This document shows, in pieces, positions 50,198 through 59,630 of a stretch of DNA of 64,000 nucleotides. A model generated the notes under the pieces. It ran no database searches and was not told where the DNA came from. It was given only the letters and a program-made list of their open reading frames with translations. The DNA comes from Lachnospiraceae bacterium AB2028 (GTDB lineage Bacteria; Bacillota; Clostridia; Lachnospirales; Lachnospiraceae), in assembly GCA_000621425.1 (NCBI GenBank), contig KK211275.1:474523-538522 (forward strand). The letters run 5' to 3'. Each line of letters begins with the position of its first letter. The first letter of the stretch is position 1. A program made the translations under genes and the position numbers.

Positions 50198-51469
50198 ATG
50201 AAGATACTTGTTGTTGGCGGCGGCGGAAGAGAGCATGCCATATGCTACGGACTGCATAAAAGCAATCGTGTGACAAAGCTTTACTGTGCTCCCGGTAATG
50301 CGGGCATTGCAGAGTATGCTGAATGCGTTGACATCGGCGTAATGGATTTTGAAAAGCAGGTTGCTTTCGCAAAGGAAAAAGCCATTGATCTTGTAGTGGT
50401 TGCTCCTGATGATCCTCTTGCGGCAGGGCTTGTGGATGAATTTGAAAAAGCAGGCATTAAGGCTTTCGGACCCAGAAAGGATGCTGCTATCCTGGAAGGA
50501 AGTAAGGCTTTTTCAAAGGACTTAATGAAAAAGTACAATATTCCTACGGCTGCCTATGAGACCTTTGATGATCCGGATAAAGCACTGGAATATATTGAAA
50601 CAGCCAAGATGCCCATAGTTCTTAAGGCTGACGGACTGGCTCTTGGAAAAGGCGTTCTGATCTGCAATGACCTTGAAAGCGCAAAAGCCGGCGTTAAGGA
50701 GATCATGCTGGACAAGAAATTCGGAACCGCCGGTACCAGAATGGTGGTAGAGGAATTTATGACAGGCCGTGAGGTTTCGGTTTTAAGCTTTGTAGACGGA
50801 AAGAACATCCGCATCATGACCAGTGCCCAGGACCACAAGCGGGCCGGCGACGGTGATACAGGACTTAATACCGGCGGAATGGGAACATTTTCTCCCAGTC
50901 CTTTCTATACTGAAGAGGTAGACCGGATATGCCGTGAGAAGATTTACCAGCCTACTGTGGATGCAATGAGGGCTGAGGGCCGTGAGTTCAAAGGAATCAT
51001 TTTCTTCGGCCTTATGATCACTGCGGATGGTCCGAAGGTGCTTGAGTATAATGCCCGTTTTGGAGATCCTGAGGCGCAGGTGGTTATACCGAGAATGAAA
51101 AATGACCTTCTTGAAGTTATTGAAGCATGTGTTGACGGTACATTAGGCGATGTTGAGCTTGAATTTGAAGATAATGCGGCTGTATGTGTAGTTCTGGCAA
51201 GCGAAGGTTATCCTGTTAAATATGATAAGGGCTTTGAGATAAAGGGCCTGGAAAAGTTCAGGGATAAGGATGACTATTTCTGCTTCCACGCCGGTTCAAA
51301 GTTTGCAGACGGCAAGATAGTTACAAACGGCGGAAGGGTGCTGGGAATAACGGCCAAAGGCGCTGATCTCAAACAGGCCAGAGCAAAAGCTTATGAAGCA
51401 ACCGAATGGATAGATTTTGACAACAAGTATATGCGTCATGACATTGGAAAAGCAATTGACGAGGCGTGA
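50198..51469 (+). CDS. purD: phosphoribosylamine-glycine ligase (GARS)
   Basis: ATP-grasp enzyme that joins phosphoribosylamine and glycine. The product has 423 residues. VVGGGGREHAI is at the N terminus, then VVAPDDPLAAGLVDEFE, the ATP-grasp lid LKADGLALGKGVLICND, and the signature YNARFGDPEAQVV near residue 285 (PS00184 type, RFGDPE-Q). ATAGGAGGA precedes the ATG at a somewhat long distance (13 bp), with a closer AGGG. It is the last pur gene; the purine genes before and after these steps (F, L, Q, C, B, H) lie elsewhere. No hairpin terminator is seen in the 141-bp gap that follows. Confidence 0.97.
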   Translation: MKILVVGGGGREHAICYGLHKSNRVTKLYCAPGNAGIAEYAECVDIGVMDFEKQVAFAKEKAIDLVVVAPDDPLAAGLVDEFEKAGIKAFGPRKDAAILEGSKAFSKDLMKKYNIPTAAYETFDDPDKALEYIETAKMPIVLKADGLALGKGVLICNDLESAKAGVKEIMLDKKFGTAGTRMVVEEFMTGREVSVLSFVDGKNIRIMTSAQDHKRAGDGDTGLNTGGMGTFSPSPFYTEEVDRICREKIYQPTVDAMRAEGREFKGIIFFGLMITADGPKVLEYNARFGDPEAQVVIPRMKNDLLEVIEACVDGTLGDVELEFEDNAAVCVVLASEGYPVKYDKGFEIKGLEKFRDKDDYFCFHAGSKFADGKIVTNGGRVLGITAKGADLKQARAKAYEATEWIDFDNKYMRHDIGKAIDEA

Positions 51470-51610
51470 CGATCGGTTGACATAATTTTATTATTTTATA
51501 AAAAAAGAGTGCATTATTGAAAATAATATGATAAAATCCTTATGTTGTGCATATTAGCTTATATTATGACCGGTATGCATAGGTTTTGAGTTTTACGGAG
51601 GAAGAAAAAC

Positions 51611-52909
51611 ATGGAAAGCAGAACAGTTAAAAGCAACATTTGTGTTAGGATATTGCCTGCAATTTTTCTGGCATTTGTCATGATGTTTGCAATGCAGCTG
51701 ATGGTTTTTGCCGCAGCTAATGAAGGTGATACCGTAACCGTTACGGCGGACAGCGTAAATGTACGTTCCAGCGCACCTGACGGAGACCCTGTCGGCAAGG
51801 CAAGCAAAGGACAGTCATTTACAGTAACTGAAGTTGTTGAGGTTGGTGACTATACATGGTATAAGGTTGAGAGTGATTCTCTTTCAGGTTATATCCGTGG
51901 TGATATGGTTGAAGTGACTGCTACAGCTGAAACCGAACCTGAGGAAGGTGAAGTTCCTGAGGAGGGAGAAGTTCCCGAGGAAGGTGAGGTAACAGAGGAA
52001 CCGACACCCGCGTCTTCATCAGCAACCCTTAATGCATTGGAGCCTACAGCAGATCCTGATGTGATTCCCGAGGGATTTACAAAAGTTACCCTTAATACCG
52101 GTGCTGGTTCCGTGACCGGCTGGCAGAACGGTAATTTCTACATCATATATGCGCAGACTCTTGGTGGTGATCCCGGCTGGTATCTGCTGGATGCAACAGA
52201 CAGCAGTGATATGATCTGGATCAGATACAACAGCTCACTTTTTACTGCAGCTTCTACTGCTAAGACTTCATCCGGTAGCGGATATCTTATAATGGCCATC
52301 GTATTTGGTGTGCTCTGCGTAGCGCTTATCATTGTTGTTGTTGTACTTGGAATGAAACAGTTTGGCGGAAATAACAACAACTACGATGATGACGACGACG
52401 ATGATGATGACGACGATTTTGATGACGACGATGATGATGAGGAGGATGAAAGGCCTGCAAGACGCCCTGCATCAAGGGGTGCAGCATCCACAAGGCGTGC
52501 AACATCTTCCAGACCGGTAGTTCCTGCAGGACGTCAGGGTTCAAGGCAGCCTGCAGGTTCATCTTATCAGCAGGGCGGTGGCAACGGAAGAGTAAGGAGA
52601 GCAGATCCATCAAGAAGATCTCTTGCAACAGCTCAGAAACCGTCTAATATTCCTGATGATGACTATGATGAAGATGACTACGATGATTACGGTGAGGATC
52701 TGTCAGAGACCAAAGTGATGCCCGCAAAAGAAGTTGTCGAAAGACGATCTGAGAGAAGACCGGAAGGCGGGCAGGTTCGTACTCAGGCAAGACGGTCACA
52801 GCCGGTATCAAGAGCTTCTGCCGGCAGATCTGTACAGGCTGGTGCACAGCGCAGGTCATCCGCACAGTATAATAAGACAAGAGTCAGAAATGACGAGGAT
52901 GATGAATAA
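51611..52909 (+). CDS. SH3b membrane protein with poly-Asp and charged C-terminal tail
   Basis: The product has 432 residues. A signal peptide (about 15-37) leads to an SH3b domain (DTVTVTADSVNVRSSAPDGD to YKVESDSLSGYIRGDMVEV). Three EEGEV(P/T) repeats follow. After about 100 further residues there is a membrane helix (about 224-246, LIMAIVFGVLCVALIIVVVV). The cytosolic end begins with an almost unbroken run of Asp (about 257-277), then Arg/Ser/Gln/Pro-rich low-complexity sequence with another acidic patch (DDYDEDDYDDYGED) and a basic, Ala/Arg/Ser-rich end. So an outside SH3 domain that may sense wall is joined to a polyelectrolyte inside the cell. Function unknown. GGAGGAAG precedes the ATG. 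Confidence 0.8.
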   Translation: MESRTVKSNICVRILPAIFLAFVMMFAMQLMVFAAANEGDTVTVTADSVNVRSSAPDGDPVGKASKGQSFTVTEVVEVGDYTWYKVESDSLSGYIRGDMVEVTATAETEPEEGEVPEEGEVPEEGEVTEEPTPASSSATLNALEPTADPDVIPEGFTKVTLNTGAGSVTGWQNGNFYIIYAQTLGGDPGWYLLDATDSSDMIWIRYNSSLFTAASTAKTSSGSGYLIMAIVFGVLCVALIIVVVVLGMKQFGGNNNNYDDDDDDDDDDDFDDDDDDEEDERPARRPASRGAASTRRATSSRPVVPAGRQGSRQPAGSSYQQGGGNGRVRRADPSRRSLATAQKPSNIPDDDYDEDDYDDYGEDLSETKVMPAKEVVERRSERRPEGGQVRTQARRSQPVSRASAGRSVQAGAQRRSSAQYNKTRVRNDEDDE

Positions 52910-52950
52910 TCCTTTCAGTTTCCAAAACTGATTAAGTAATTGATTTAAAG

Positions 52951-52996
52951 ATCTCATTCTGTTATAGTAAATGTGTAACAGAATGAGATTTTTTTA
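52951..52996 (+). terminator. intrinsic terminator after the SH3/poly-Asp gene
   Basis: A 14-bp perfect stem (52951-52964 with 52976-52989, core TCATTCTGTTA/TAACAGAATGA) with an 11-nt loop and a T-run. Confidence 0.93.
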
Positions 52997-53055
52997 TCGT
53001 TCAAAATAGTAGTGATCAAACAATTATACGGTACTTTTATAAAAAAGGAGGTCCC

Positions 53056-53427
53056 ATGAAATTTGAAATAGATCATAATTCTGAAGAGAGCAAGTACATC
53101 CAGCTGCATGACCAGATTATTCTGATGATAGCATCAGGTAAGTTGTCTGAGGGCGATATTCTTCCTTCCGTCAGAGAAATGGCTGAGGTTCTTGATATTA
53201 ATTTTCATACAGTAAACAAAGCATATGCCATGTTGCGGGACGAAGGGTATGTTGCAATGGATTCAAGAGTAGGAACTTCGGTGGAACTTTCGTTCAACAA
53301 AAGAGAAAGCAAGACCAAAATTGACCGTGAAATAAAACTCCTTGTTGCGGAAGCAAAATGCAGGGACATAGATATTGAAGAATTACATCGGATGATTGAA
53401 AATAATTATGGTAAGTTATCCAAATAG
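53056..53427 (+). CDS. GntR-family regulator (YtrA type)
   Basis: The product has 123 residues. The winged helix reads YIQLHDQIILMIASGKLSEG, then LPSVREMAEVLDINFHTVNK and AYAMLRDEGYVAM, the GntR motif. Only about 45 residues follow, so it is a short YtrA-type member without a large effector domain. Such regulators usually control an adjacent operon. AAAGGAGG precedes the ATG. The stop is 50 bp before clpC and no terminator lies between, so it probably governs or is cotranscribed with clpC. No CtsR gene or CtsR heptad operator (GGTCAAA repeats) was found here. Confidence 0.9.
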   Translation: MKFEIDHNSEESKYIQLHDQIILMIASGKLSEGDILPSVREMAEVLDINFHTVNKAYAMLRDEGYVAMDSRVGTSVELSFNKRESKTKIDREIKLLVAEAKCRDIDIEELHRMIENNYGKLSK

Positions 53428-53477
53428 CATAATGATTTGAAGTTGAATAAAATCGACAGAAAGAGGATTTTTGAAAA

Positions 53478-55982
53478 ATGAAACAATATACTGAAGCTGC
53501 GAGTGCTGCGCTTCTGCAGGCTGCGAAAGCTGCTGCGGATATGCAGGCCGGCTATATCGGTACTGAACACATCCTGATAGGACTAATGCGTGAAGTTGAC
53601 TGTACAGCAGCTGCATGGCTTAGGGCTCAACACATTACAGAAAAAAGGATACTTGATATTATAGATGACGATGCGACTTTTAATGGTGGTATTTCAGTAG
53701 GTGCTGTAGGAAAAAGCAAAGATTTAGATTATTCTGTCAAAGCCCTTGAAGTGCTTGATCTGGCTGAAAGCATCTCTTATAAAACAGGTGCAAACGGAAT
53801 CGGAACAGAAGCTATACTTTTAGCGATCATAACTGTGCGAGACTGCACAGCTTTGAGACTTTTGATTGCCTGTGGACTTGATGTGATGGAATTCTTAAAG
53901 GATATTGCCCGCAATTCCTCGGCTATAATGGGGGTTGAATTTTCCAATTATATAAAATCCGTAGTCAGAAAAAGGACTAATTCAGGCCAGAGAAAGCCTG
54001 CTGCTAACCCTATGCTTTCTCAGTATGGCAGGGATATGACAGAATTAGCAAGAACAAGCAGGCTTGATCCAGTGGTTGGACGCAAAGATGAAATTGCAAG
54101 GGTTATAAGAATTTTAAGCAGGCGAACCAAGAATAATCCCTGTCTTATTGGGGAACCCGGAGTCGGCAAAACCGCAATTGCAGAGGGGATAGCGCAAAAG
54201 ATTGCATCGGGTGATGTACCTGATGACTTAAAAGATAAGAAACTTGTTTCCCTTGACTTGTCAGGTATGGTGGCTGGCAGCCGTTACAGAGGTGAATTTG
54301 AGGAAAGACTTAAACGCCTCATGAACGAGGTTGAGGAGGACGGAAATATCATCCTTTTCATGGATGAGATACATACAATTGTAGGGGCCGGTTCAGCAGA
54401 GGGCTCGTTGGATGCATCCAATATATTAAAACCTGCTCTTTCCAGGGGTGAACTTCGTATGATTGGTGCTACTACGGTTTCCGAGTACAGAAAGTACTTT
54501 TCTAAGGATGCGGCACTTGAAAGGCGTTTCCAGCCCGTGGTGGTGGAAGAACCTACTGTCGAAGAAACTGTCGAAATCCTTAAGGGCTTAAAGGAAAAAT
54601 ATGAATCCTATCATGGCCTTGCTATAAGCGATAACGCATTACAAGCAGCTGCGGCTTTTTCCGAACGTTATATTTCAGACAGGTTTCTTCCGGATAAGGC
54701 AATCGACCTTGTGGATGAAGCCTGTGCCGGAATGAAACTTAAGAATTCAAATCTCCCGGCGTCACTTATTAAGATTTCTGAAGAGATAAAATCTATTGAG
54801 GACAAGGTCTGCGATGCAATAATCGCAGAAGACTTTGAGCTTGCCGGAGAATTAAAAAGAAAAGAAATTTCACTTAAGGGCAAATATGATTCAGCATTGA
54901 AACGTCACGAAGAAAAGACTGAAAAATTGCTTGTCGTAGACGAAGAGACTATAGCCGAAGCAGTCAGTGTCTGGACCAAAATTCCGGTAAATAAGATAGC
55001 AGAAAAAGAAAGCGAAAGGCTGCTTAAGCTTGAGGATCAGTTGCACAAACGGGTTATCGGCCAGGATGAGGCTGTAAATGCTGTTTCCAGGGCTATAAGG
55101 AGAGGCCGTGTGGGGATTCAGGATCCGGCAAGGCCCATAGGCTCATTCCTGTTTTTAGGTCCTACAGGCGTAGGTAAGACAGAACTTTCAAAGGCGTTGG
55201 CAGAGCTGGTATTTGGAACAGAGGATGCGCTTATCCGTGTGGATATGTCAGAATATATGGAACCTCATTCAGTTTCTAAAATGATAGGTTCCCCCCCCGG
55301 ATATGTTGGCTTTGACGACGGTGGACAGCTTTCTGAACAGGTAAGGCGACATCCTTATTCTGTAGTGCTTTTTGACGAGATAGAAAAGGCACATCCGGAT
55401 GTGTTTAATGTGCTTTTACAGGTATTTGATGACGGACATATTACTGATTCGCAGGGGCGAAAAGTATCATTCAAGAATACCATTCTTATAATGACATCCA
55501 ACGCTGGTGCAAGGAATATAATTGAGCCGAAGAACTTAGGCTTTACTGCACATACAAGCGAAAAGCAAGAATACGACAAGATGCGCAAAGGCGTAATGGA
55601 TGAGGTAAAGCGAATCTTTAAGCCTGAGTTTATTAACCGTATTGACGAGATGATCGTTTTCCATCCCCTTGGGGATAAGGAGCTTAAGTCCATCGTAAAC
55701 CTGCTGTCTAAAGAGCTCAGTGATAGAGTATCTAAGCAGATGGGGGTTAAGCTTAAGATATCAGCTTCTTTGAAGGATATGATTGTCAAAAAGCATGTAG
55801 ATGTGAAGATGGGCGCAAGACCTCTTAAGCGTGCTATACAGTCGGAAATCGAGGATCCGCTGTCAGAAGAAATTCTGTCAGGAAGGATTAAGTCCGGCGA
55901 CACGGTTAATGTGACGGTTAAAGACGAAAAGGCTGCTTTTGTGATTGCAGGAGCAGAAGTAAAAAAGACAAAGAAAAAATAA
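53478..55982 (+). CDS. clpC: ATP-dependent Clp protease ATPase subunit ClpC
   Basis: Hsp100 unfoldase that feeds substrates to ClpP. The product has 834 residues. Two N-terminal Clp repeats (about 1-150) include [16 protein letters not shown]. The first AAA+ module has Walker A GEPGVGKT near residue 226 and [24 protein letters not shown]-type middle segment ([20 protein letters not shown]) marks the ClpC rather than ClpB class. The second module has [36 protein letters not shown] and [17 protein letters not shown]. The C terminus ends in KTKKK. In Bacillus clpC lies in a ctsR-mcsA-mcsB operon; none of these is present, and a GntR gene stands in their place. radA follows two genes later, as it often does near clpC. 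Confidence 0.95.
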   Translation: MKQYTEAASAALLQAAKAAADMQAGYIGTEHILIGLMREVDCTAAAWLRAQHITEKRILDIIDDDATFNGGISVGAVGKSKDLDYSVKALEVLDLAESISYKTGANGIGTEAILLAIITVRDCTALRLLIACGLDVMEFLKDIARNSSAIMGVEFSNYIKSVVRKRTNSGQRKPAANPMLSQYGRDMTELARTSRLDPVVGRKDEIARVIRILSRRTKNNPCLIGEPGVGKTAIAEGIAQKIASGDVPDDLKDKKLVSLDLSGMVAGSRYRGEFEERLKRLMNEVEEDGNIILFMDEIHTIVGAGSAEGSLDASNILKPALSRGELRMIGATTVSEYRKYFSKDAALERRFQPVVVEEPTVEETVEILKGLKEKYESYHGLAISDNALQAAAAFSERYISDRFLPDKAIDLVDEACAGMKLKNSNLPASLIKISEEIKSIEDKVCDAIIAEDFELAGELKRKEISLKGKYDSALKRHEEKTEKLLVVDEETIAEAVSVWTKIPVNKIAEKESERLLKLEDQLHKRVIGQDEAVNAVSRAIRRGRVGIQDPARPIGSFLFLGPTGVGKTELSKALAELVFGTEDALIRVDMSEYMEPHSVSKMIGSPPGYVGFDDGGQLSEQVRRHPYSVVLFDEIEKAHPDVFNVLLQVFDDGHITDSQGRKVSFKNTILIMTSNAGARNIIEPKNLGFTAHTSEKQEYDKMRKGVMDEVKRIFKPEFINRIDEMIVFHPLGDKELKSIVNLLSKELSDRVSKQMGVKLKISASLKDMIVKKHVDVKMGARPLKRAIQSEIEDPLSEEILSGRIKSGDTVNVTVKDEKAAFVIAGAEVKKTKKK

Positions 55983-55987
55983 TTACG

Positions 55988-56022
55988 ACAGTCATATCAT
56001 GATTATGGTATAATATGACTGT
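55988..56022 (+). promoter_or_regulatory. extended -10 promoter inside a 10-bp inverted repeat
   Basis: ACAGTCATAT (55988-55997) and ATATGACTGT (56013-56022) are exact complements. The promoter element TGGTATAAT (56006-56014) lies between and partly in the right arm. No T-run follows. Transcription would start near 56021, at the edge of the repeat, which fits operator control of the next gene. Confidence 0.65.
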
Positions 56023-56092
56023 TCAGTCCCTGCAGTTTTGCATGGGAACAAGTTCATTCAATCATTCTTTCGACAGAGAAATGGAGGACATC

Positions 56093-56506
56093 ATGTCAGT
56101 TGTAAAGGAACTCATTCGTACCGAAGAAAACGGAAAGCTCAGTTTCGGTGACTACACACTTTCAGAGAAAACAAAAAAAGAAGATTTTCAGTATGAAGGC
56201 GACCTCATGAAGGTCAAGACATATAAGGACATTACAAGGCTTGAAAAGAACGGACTGGTACTTTATGAGTCGGTTCCCGGAACAAGCGTAAACGATTTCA
56301 AGGAAACAGAAGACGGCGTGAACTTTGCTGTTGAAGGTCCTGGTGATGCGCAGATCACACTGGGACTTGCTGAAGATACATCCTATAATGTGTTTGTAGC
56401 AGGCAAGGAAATCGGAATGATGAAGACTAACCTGGGCGGAAAGCTTGCCATCAGCGTAGAGCTTGCCGGAATGGGTGAAACAGAAGTAAAGGTGGTTAAA
56501 GCTTAA
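56093..56506 (+). CDS. conserved small protein of unknown function, upstream of radA
   Basis: The product has 137 residues, mostly beta-strand by pattern, without signal peptide or membrane helix. It starts MSVVKELIRTEENGKLSFGD and ends in a strand-rich segment (GGKLAISVELAGMGETEVKV). I recall similar short proteins as common in Lachnospiraceae, but I cannot name a supported function. GGAGG lies 6 bp before the ATG at 56093; earlier in-frame codons lie inside the promoter repeat. Its stop is 2 bp before the radA start. Confidence 0.75.
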   Translation: MSVVKELIRTEENGKLSFGDYTLSEKTKKEDFQYEGDLMKVKTYKDITRLEKNGLVLYESVPGTSVNDFKETEDGVNFAVEGPGDAQITLGLAEDTSYNVFVAGKEIGMMKTNLGGKLAISVELAGMGETEVKVVKA

Positions 56507-56508
56507 TA

Positions 56509-57897
56509 TTGGCACCAAAGACAAAGACAAAGACAGTATTTTTCTGTAAGGAATGCGGCTTTGAATCTGTTAAATGGAACGGCCAGTGCCCGTCCTGTCA
56601 TGCATGGAATACCATGATAGAGCAGGAGGTTTCGGCCACGGTGATAAAGAAAAAAGGGGCTGGCGGGCTCGGAGTTGAGCCTGCTGCCCCTTGTGCATTA
56701 TCTGAGATCACATTGGGCGACGAAGACCGTATAAAGACGGGTATAGAAGAGTTCGACAGAGTTCTTGGAGGCGGGATAGTTCCCGGTTCACTTGTTTTAG
56801 TTGGCGGCGATCCGGGTATTGGCAAGTCCACATTGCTGCTTCAGGTCTGCAGGGAACTTGCCGGAATCGGAGAAAGTGTTCTTTATATTTCCGGCGAGGA
56901 ATCAACCAGGCAGATAAAGATGCGTGCAGACAGGCTGGGAGATTTCAAGAAGGATATGATGCTACTCTGTGAGACAGACTTGACAGCCATATCTGACATC
57001 ATCAGAAATAAAAAGCCCCGAATAGTAATTATTGATTCCATACAGACGATGTATAACGAAGATGTATCGGGAACGCCCGGATCCGTATCCCAGGTGCGTG
57101 AATCCACCGCTGTGCTACTGCAGCTTTCAAAGACATTGGGAATATCCATTTTTATTGTTGGCCATGTTACCAAGGAAGGTACAGTGGCTGGTCCCAGGAT
57201 ACTTGAACACATGGTAGATACGGTACTTTATTTTGAAGGCGACAGATATGCTGCATACCGCATATTAAGAGGCGTAAAAAACCGTTTCGGATCGACAAAC
57301 GAGATCGGTGTATTTGAGATGTGGGAAAAAGGTCTCCGTGAAGTAAAGAATCCTTCTGAATATCTTCTGCAGGGGCGTCAGAGCGGTGCCAGCGGCATAG
57401 TGACCGGATGCTCAGTAGAAGGAACACGGCCAATGCTTTTAGAGGCGCAGGCTTTGGTATGTCAAACAGCTTTTGGAATTCCCAGGCGTCAGGCCTCAGG
57501 TGCTGACTTAAACCGTATAAATCTAATGATGGCAGTCTTAGAAAAAAGACTGGGACTTCATTTAGGTCAATGTGATGCATATGTTAATATCGCAGGTGGT
57601 ATGAAGATTGTTGAACCCGCTGTAGATCTTGCCCTTGCGATGGCTATAGTATCCAGTTTCTTAAATATCCCTGTTGATGATTCACTGATTGCCGTAGGAG
57701 AGATAGGTCTTTCCGGTGAAGTCAGGAGCGTCAGCCAGATAGAACAGAGGGTATCAGAGGCTGCCAAGATGGGCTATGAAACATGCGTGATACCTGAGGC
57801 GGGAGCAGACAGGTTAAAAGGCATGAAAGGACTTGAAAATATAAAGATAGTTCCTGTGGATTCGGTAAAAAAGGCGATAAGCATAATCCAAAAATGA
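56509..57897 (+). CDS. radA: DNA repair protein RadA
   Basis: RecA-like helicase that promotes branch migration in recombination. The product has 462 residues. The N-terminal zinc finger is FFCKECGFESVKWNGQCPSC, Walker A GGDPGIGKSTLLL near residue 100, then the RadA-specific KNRFGSTNEIGVFEM (KNRFG motif). The Lon-like C-terminal domain has GGMKIVEPAVDLALAMAIVS and GEIGLSGEVRSVSQIEQRV. The start codon is TTG, two bases after the upstream stop; AAAGGTGG lies 11 bp before it and no ATG precedes the zinc finger. The stop overlaps the next gene by 4 bp (ATGA). Confidence 0.95.
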   Translation: MAPKTKTKTVFFCKECGFESVKWNGQCPSCHAWNTMIEQEVSATVIKKKGAGGLGVEPAAPCALSEITLGDEDRIKTGIEEFDRVLGGGIVPGSLVLVGGDPGIGKSTLLLQVCRELAGIGESVLYISGEESTRQIKMRADRLGDFKKDMMLLCETDLTAISDIIRNKKPRIVIIDSIQTMYNEDVSGTPGSVSQVRESTAVLLQLSKTLGISIFIVGHVTKEGTVAGPRILEHMVDTVLYFEGDRYAAYRILRGVKNRFGSTNEIGVFEMWEKGLREVKNPSEYLLQGRQSGASGIVTGCSVEGTRPMLLEAQALVCQTAFGIPRRQASGADLNRINLMMAVLEKRLGLHLGQCDAYVNIAGGMKIVEPAVDLALAMAIVSSFLNIPVDDSLIAVGEIGLSGEVRSVSQIEQRVSEAAKMGYETCVIPEAGADRLKGMKGLENIKIVPVDSVKKAISIIQK

Positions 57898-59531
57898 AAA
57901 TGATCAGGGAAGAAATTGAAGAATTAAAAAAGAATAAAAGCATCATAGTGGCAGGGCTTACCCTGCTGCTTTTTATGCAGGTAATCATAACCATAATATT
58001 CAACCTTACCCAGTTGTCTTCACATATGGGCTATGATTCGTCCTGGTCTTTCTTAAAGGCAATGCTTATCTGGCGTGAAAAATCTCTTGTTTCTGATATT
58101 TGGGCAGATACCACTGCAACGCTGCTTGACGGTCCAATAGTTCCGTCATCAGTCCTATATGGTATTACGGGGGATATCTATTTGTCCTATGGAATCTGTA
58201 ATTCTGTTTTTGTTATTTTATTGATAATGGTAATGTTTGATGTGGCAAAAAATTTTGGGCTCGATCAAAAAGGCCGGCTGGTATGCCTGAATATTCTTCT
58301 GTGTCCGTTCCTGCTAAATGGTACAAGTCCTAAGAATCTTGGATATTTTACCGTGCTTTTGTGTGGCGACTGTCTTTATAGTATCCGTACCATTACGTTT
58401 CTTATCTCGCTGGATGCGCTATTTCTTATGATATATTTGGATAAATGCAATTCTGACGATGCTATCACTAAGAAAAAAAACAAAATGCATATTCTTGTGG
58501 TTATTGCGCTGTTTCTTTCTTTTATAAGCGGAATGTCTGCAGGAATATACCTTTTACTTGTCTGTTTCATTCCTTTGATGTTTTATTCTTTTTTAACAGC
58601 TTTAGTCCGAAACGATATAAAACTTTTGCGCAATCGCAAAATGCTTTTTCCGGTCTTAGGCGGAATAAGTGTTATTCTGGGTAAACTTTTCCAATCGTTT
58701 TTTATCCCGTTGTCTACTGCCGGAAACGAAAAAACATGGACTACCATAGCAGATTTCTGGAAGAATACCGGTGCTGTATTTCAGGGCTTTATGAAACTAT
58801 TTAATGTATTACCGCTATCAAGAGAGGTGTCAGTTTTTTCTGTAGAAGGACTGCTTAAGATACCGGCGCTTATAACGGCTTTTCTTATCATAATTGCATT
58901 AATCTGGTCAATTAATATAGGGCGGCATAATATAAAAAATAAAGAATATGATTCAATTTTATTAATTCCGATTGCGGTGATCTTTTGTAATATAGTAATT
59001 TTTTCCCTTTTTAACGTACAATATGGATCGCCTGTGTTTGAAGAAAGGTATCTGATATGTGCCTTTGTTTCTTTAATGCTGCTGGCAGGATACTGTATTT
59101 CAAATATTGATAAAAACTTGCTTTTTACAAAGCTGCTAAGCTGGGGGCTGCTTTTGGCATTGGGATTTACGGATATCGCCTCAGATGGCATATTCCTGCT
59201 GCTTACCAATAAGGAATGGCATATGGATGATGTCGCCAGGAAGGCGGATGAACTTGACGCAGGAATTGTGTTTTTTTGCGGAGATAGTCTTTTAGAGACC
59301 GGCCGTGCAATGCGTGTTTATGACTATGACCGAATCTATAAATGTGTTGATAACGCCGGGGAAATCACTCACTGGGGGGATTATCTTTTTTATGATGATA
59401 TAAGTTTTTACGATGGAAAGATAATGTATGTAGTCAGCCGGGATAATCCTGAACTTGCATCCGGAATTTTGGATGGTGCGATTTATTCGGGAACTTGTAT
59501 GCAGTATGATATATACGTAACAGGAGAATGA
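57894..59531 (+). CDS. polytopic membrane protein of unknown function
   Basis: The product has 545 residues and about twelve hydrophobic helices. After the first helix (about 18-38) comes an extracytoplasmic loop HMGYDSSWSFLKAMLIWREK with conserved-looking acidic and Trp residues, as in GT-C or O-antigen-type membrane proteins. The last 90 residues are soluble (ADELDAGIVFFCGDSLLETG onward). A glycosyltransferase or polymer-handling role is only a guess. It overlaps radA by 4 bp. It resembles the protein at 32786-34186 in general plan but no clear sequence match was seen. Confidence 0.65.
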   Translation: MKMIREEIEELKKNKSIIVAGLTLLLFMQVIITIIFNLTQLSSHMGYDSSWSFLKAMLIWREKSLVSDIWADTTATLLDGPIVPSSVLYGITGDIYLSYGICNSVFVILLIMVMFDVAKNFGLDQKGRLVCLNILLCPFLLNGTSPKNLGYFTVLLCGDCLYSIRTITFLISLDALFLMIYLDKCNSDDAITKKKNKMHILVVIALFLSFISGMSAGIYLLLVCFIPLMFYSFLTALVRNDIKLLRNRKMLFPVLGGISVILGKLFQSFFIPLSTAGNEKTWTTIADFWKNTGAVFQGFMKLFNVLPLSREVSVFSVEGLLKIPALITAFLIIIALIWSINIGRHNIKNKEYDSILLIPIAVIFCNIVIFSLFNVQYGSPVFEERYLICAFVSLMLLAGYCISNIDKNLLFTKLLSWGLLLALGFTDIASDGIFLLLTNKEWHMDDVARKADELDAGIVFFCGDSLLETGRAMRVYDYDRIYKCVDNAGEITHWGDYLFYDDISFYDGKIMYVVSRDNPELASGILDGAIYSGTCMQYDIYVTGE

Positions 59532-59630
59532 TGTTTTACGTATGTATTGTGAAGTTATGGAAAATAAAAAAGAAATGTTATTTAAATGAATGATCAAAGA
59601 GCTGCATTGACGTGGCAGAAAGAGGGGAAT

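Noticed and set aside
52385-52440. The GATGAC-rich tract as a CRISPR or satellite repeat
   Set aside because: It is the in-frame poly-Asp coding tract of the SH3 membrane protein.
53000-53040. CtsR operator in front of the GntR-clpC pair
   Set aside because: TTCAAA and ATCAAA occur 15 bp apart instead of the tandem GGTCAAA heptads separated by 3 bp.
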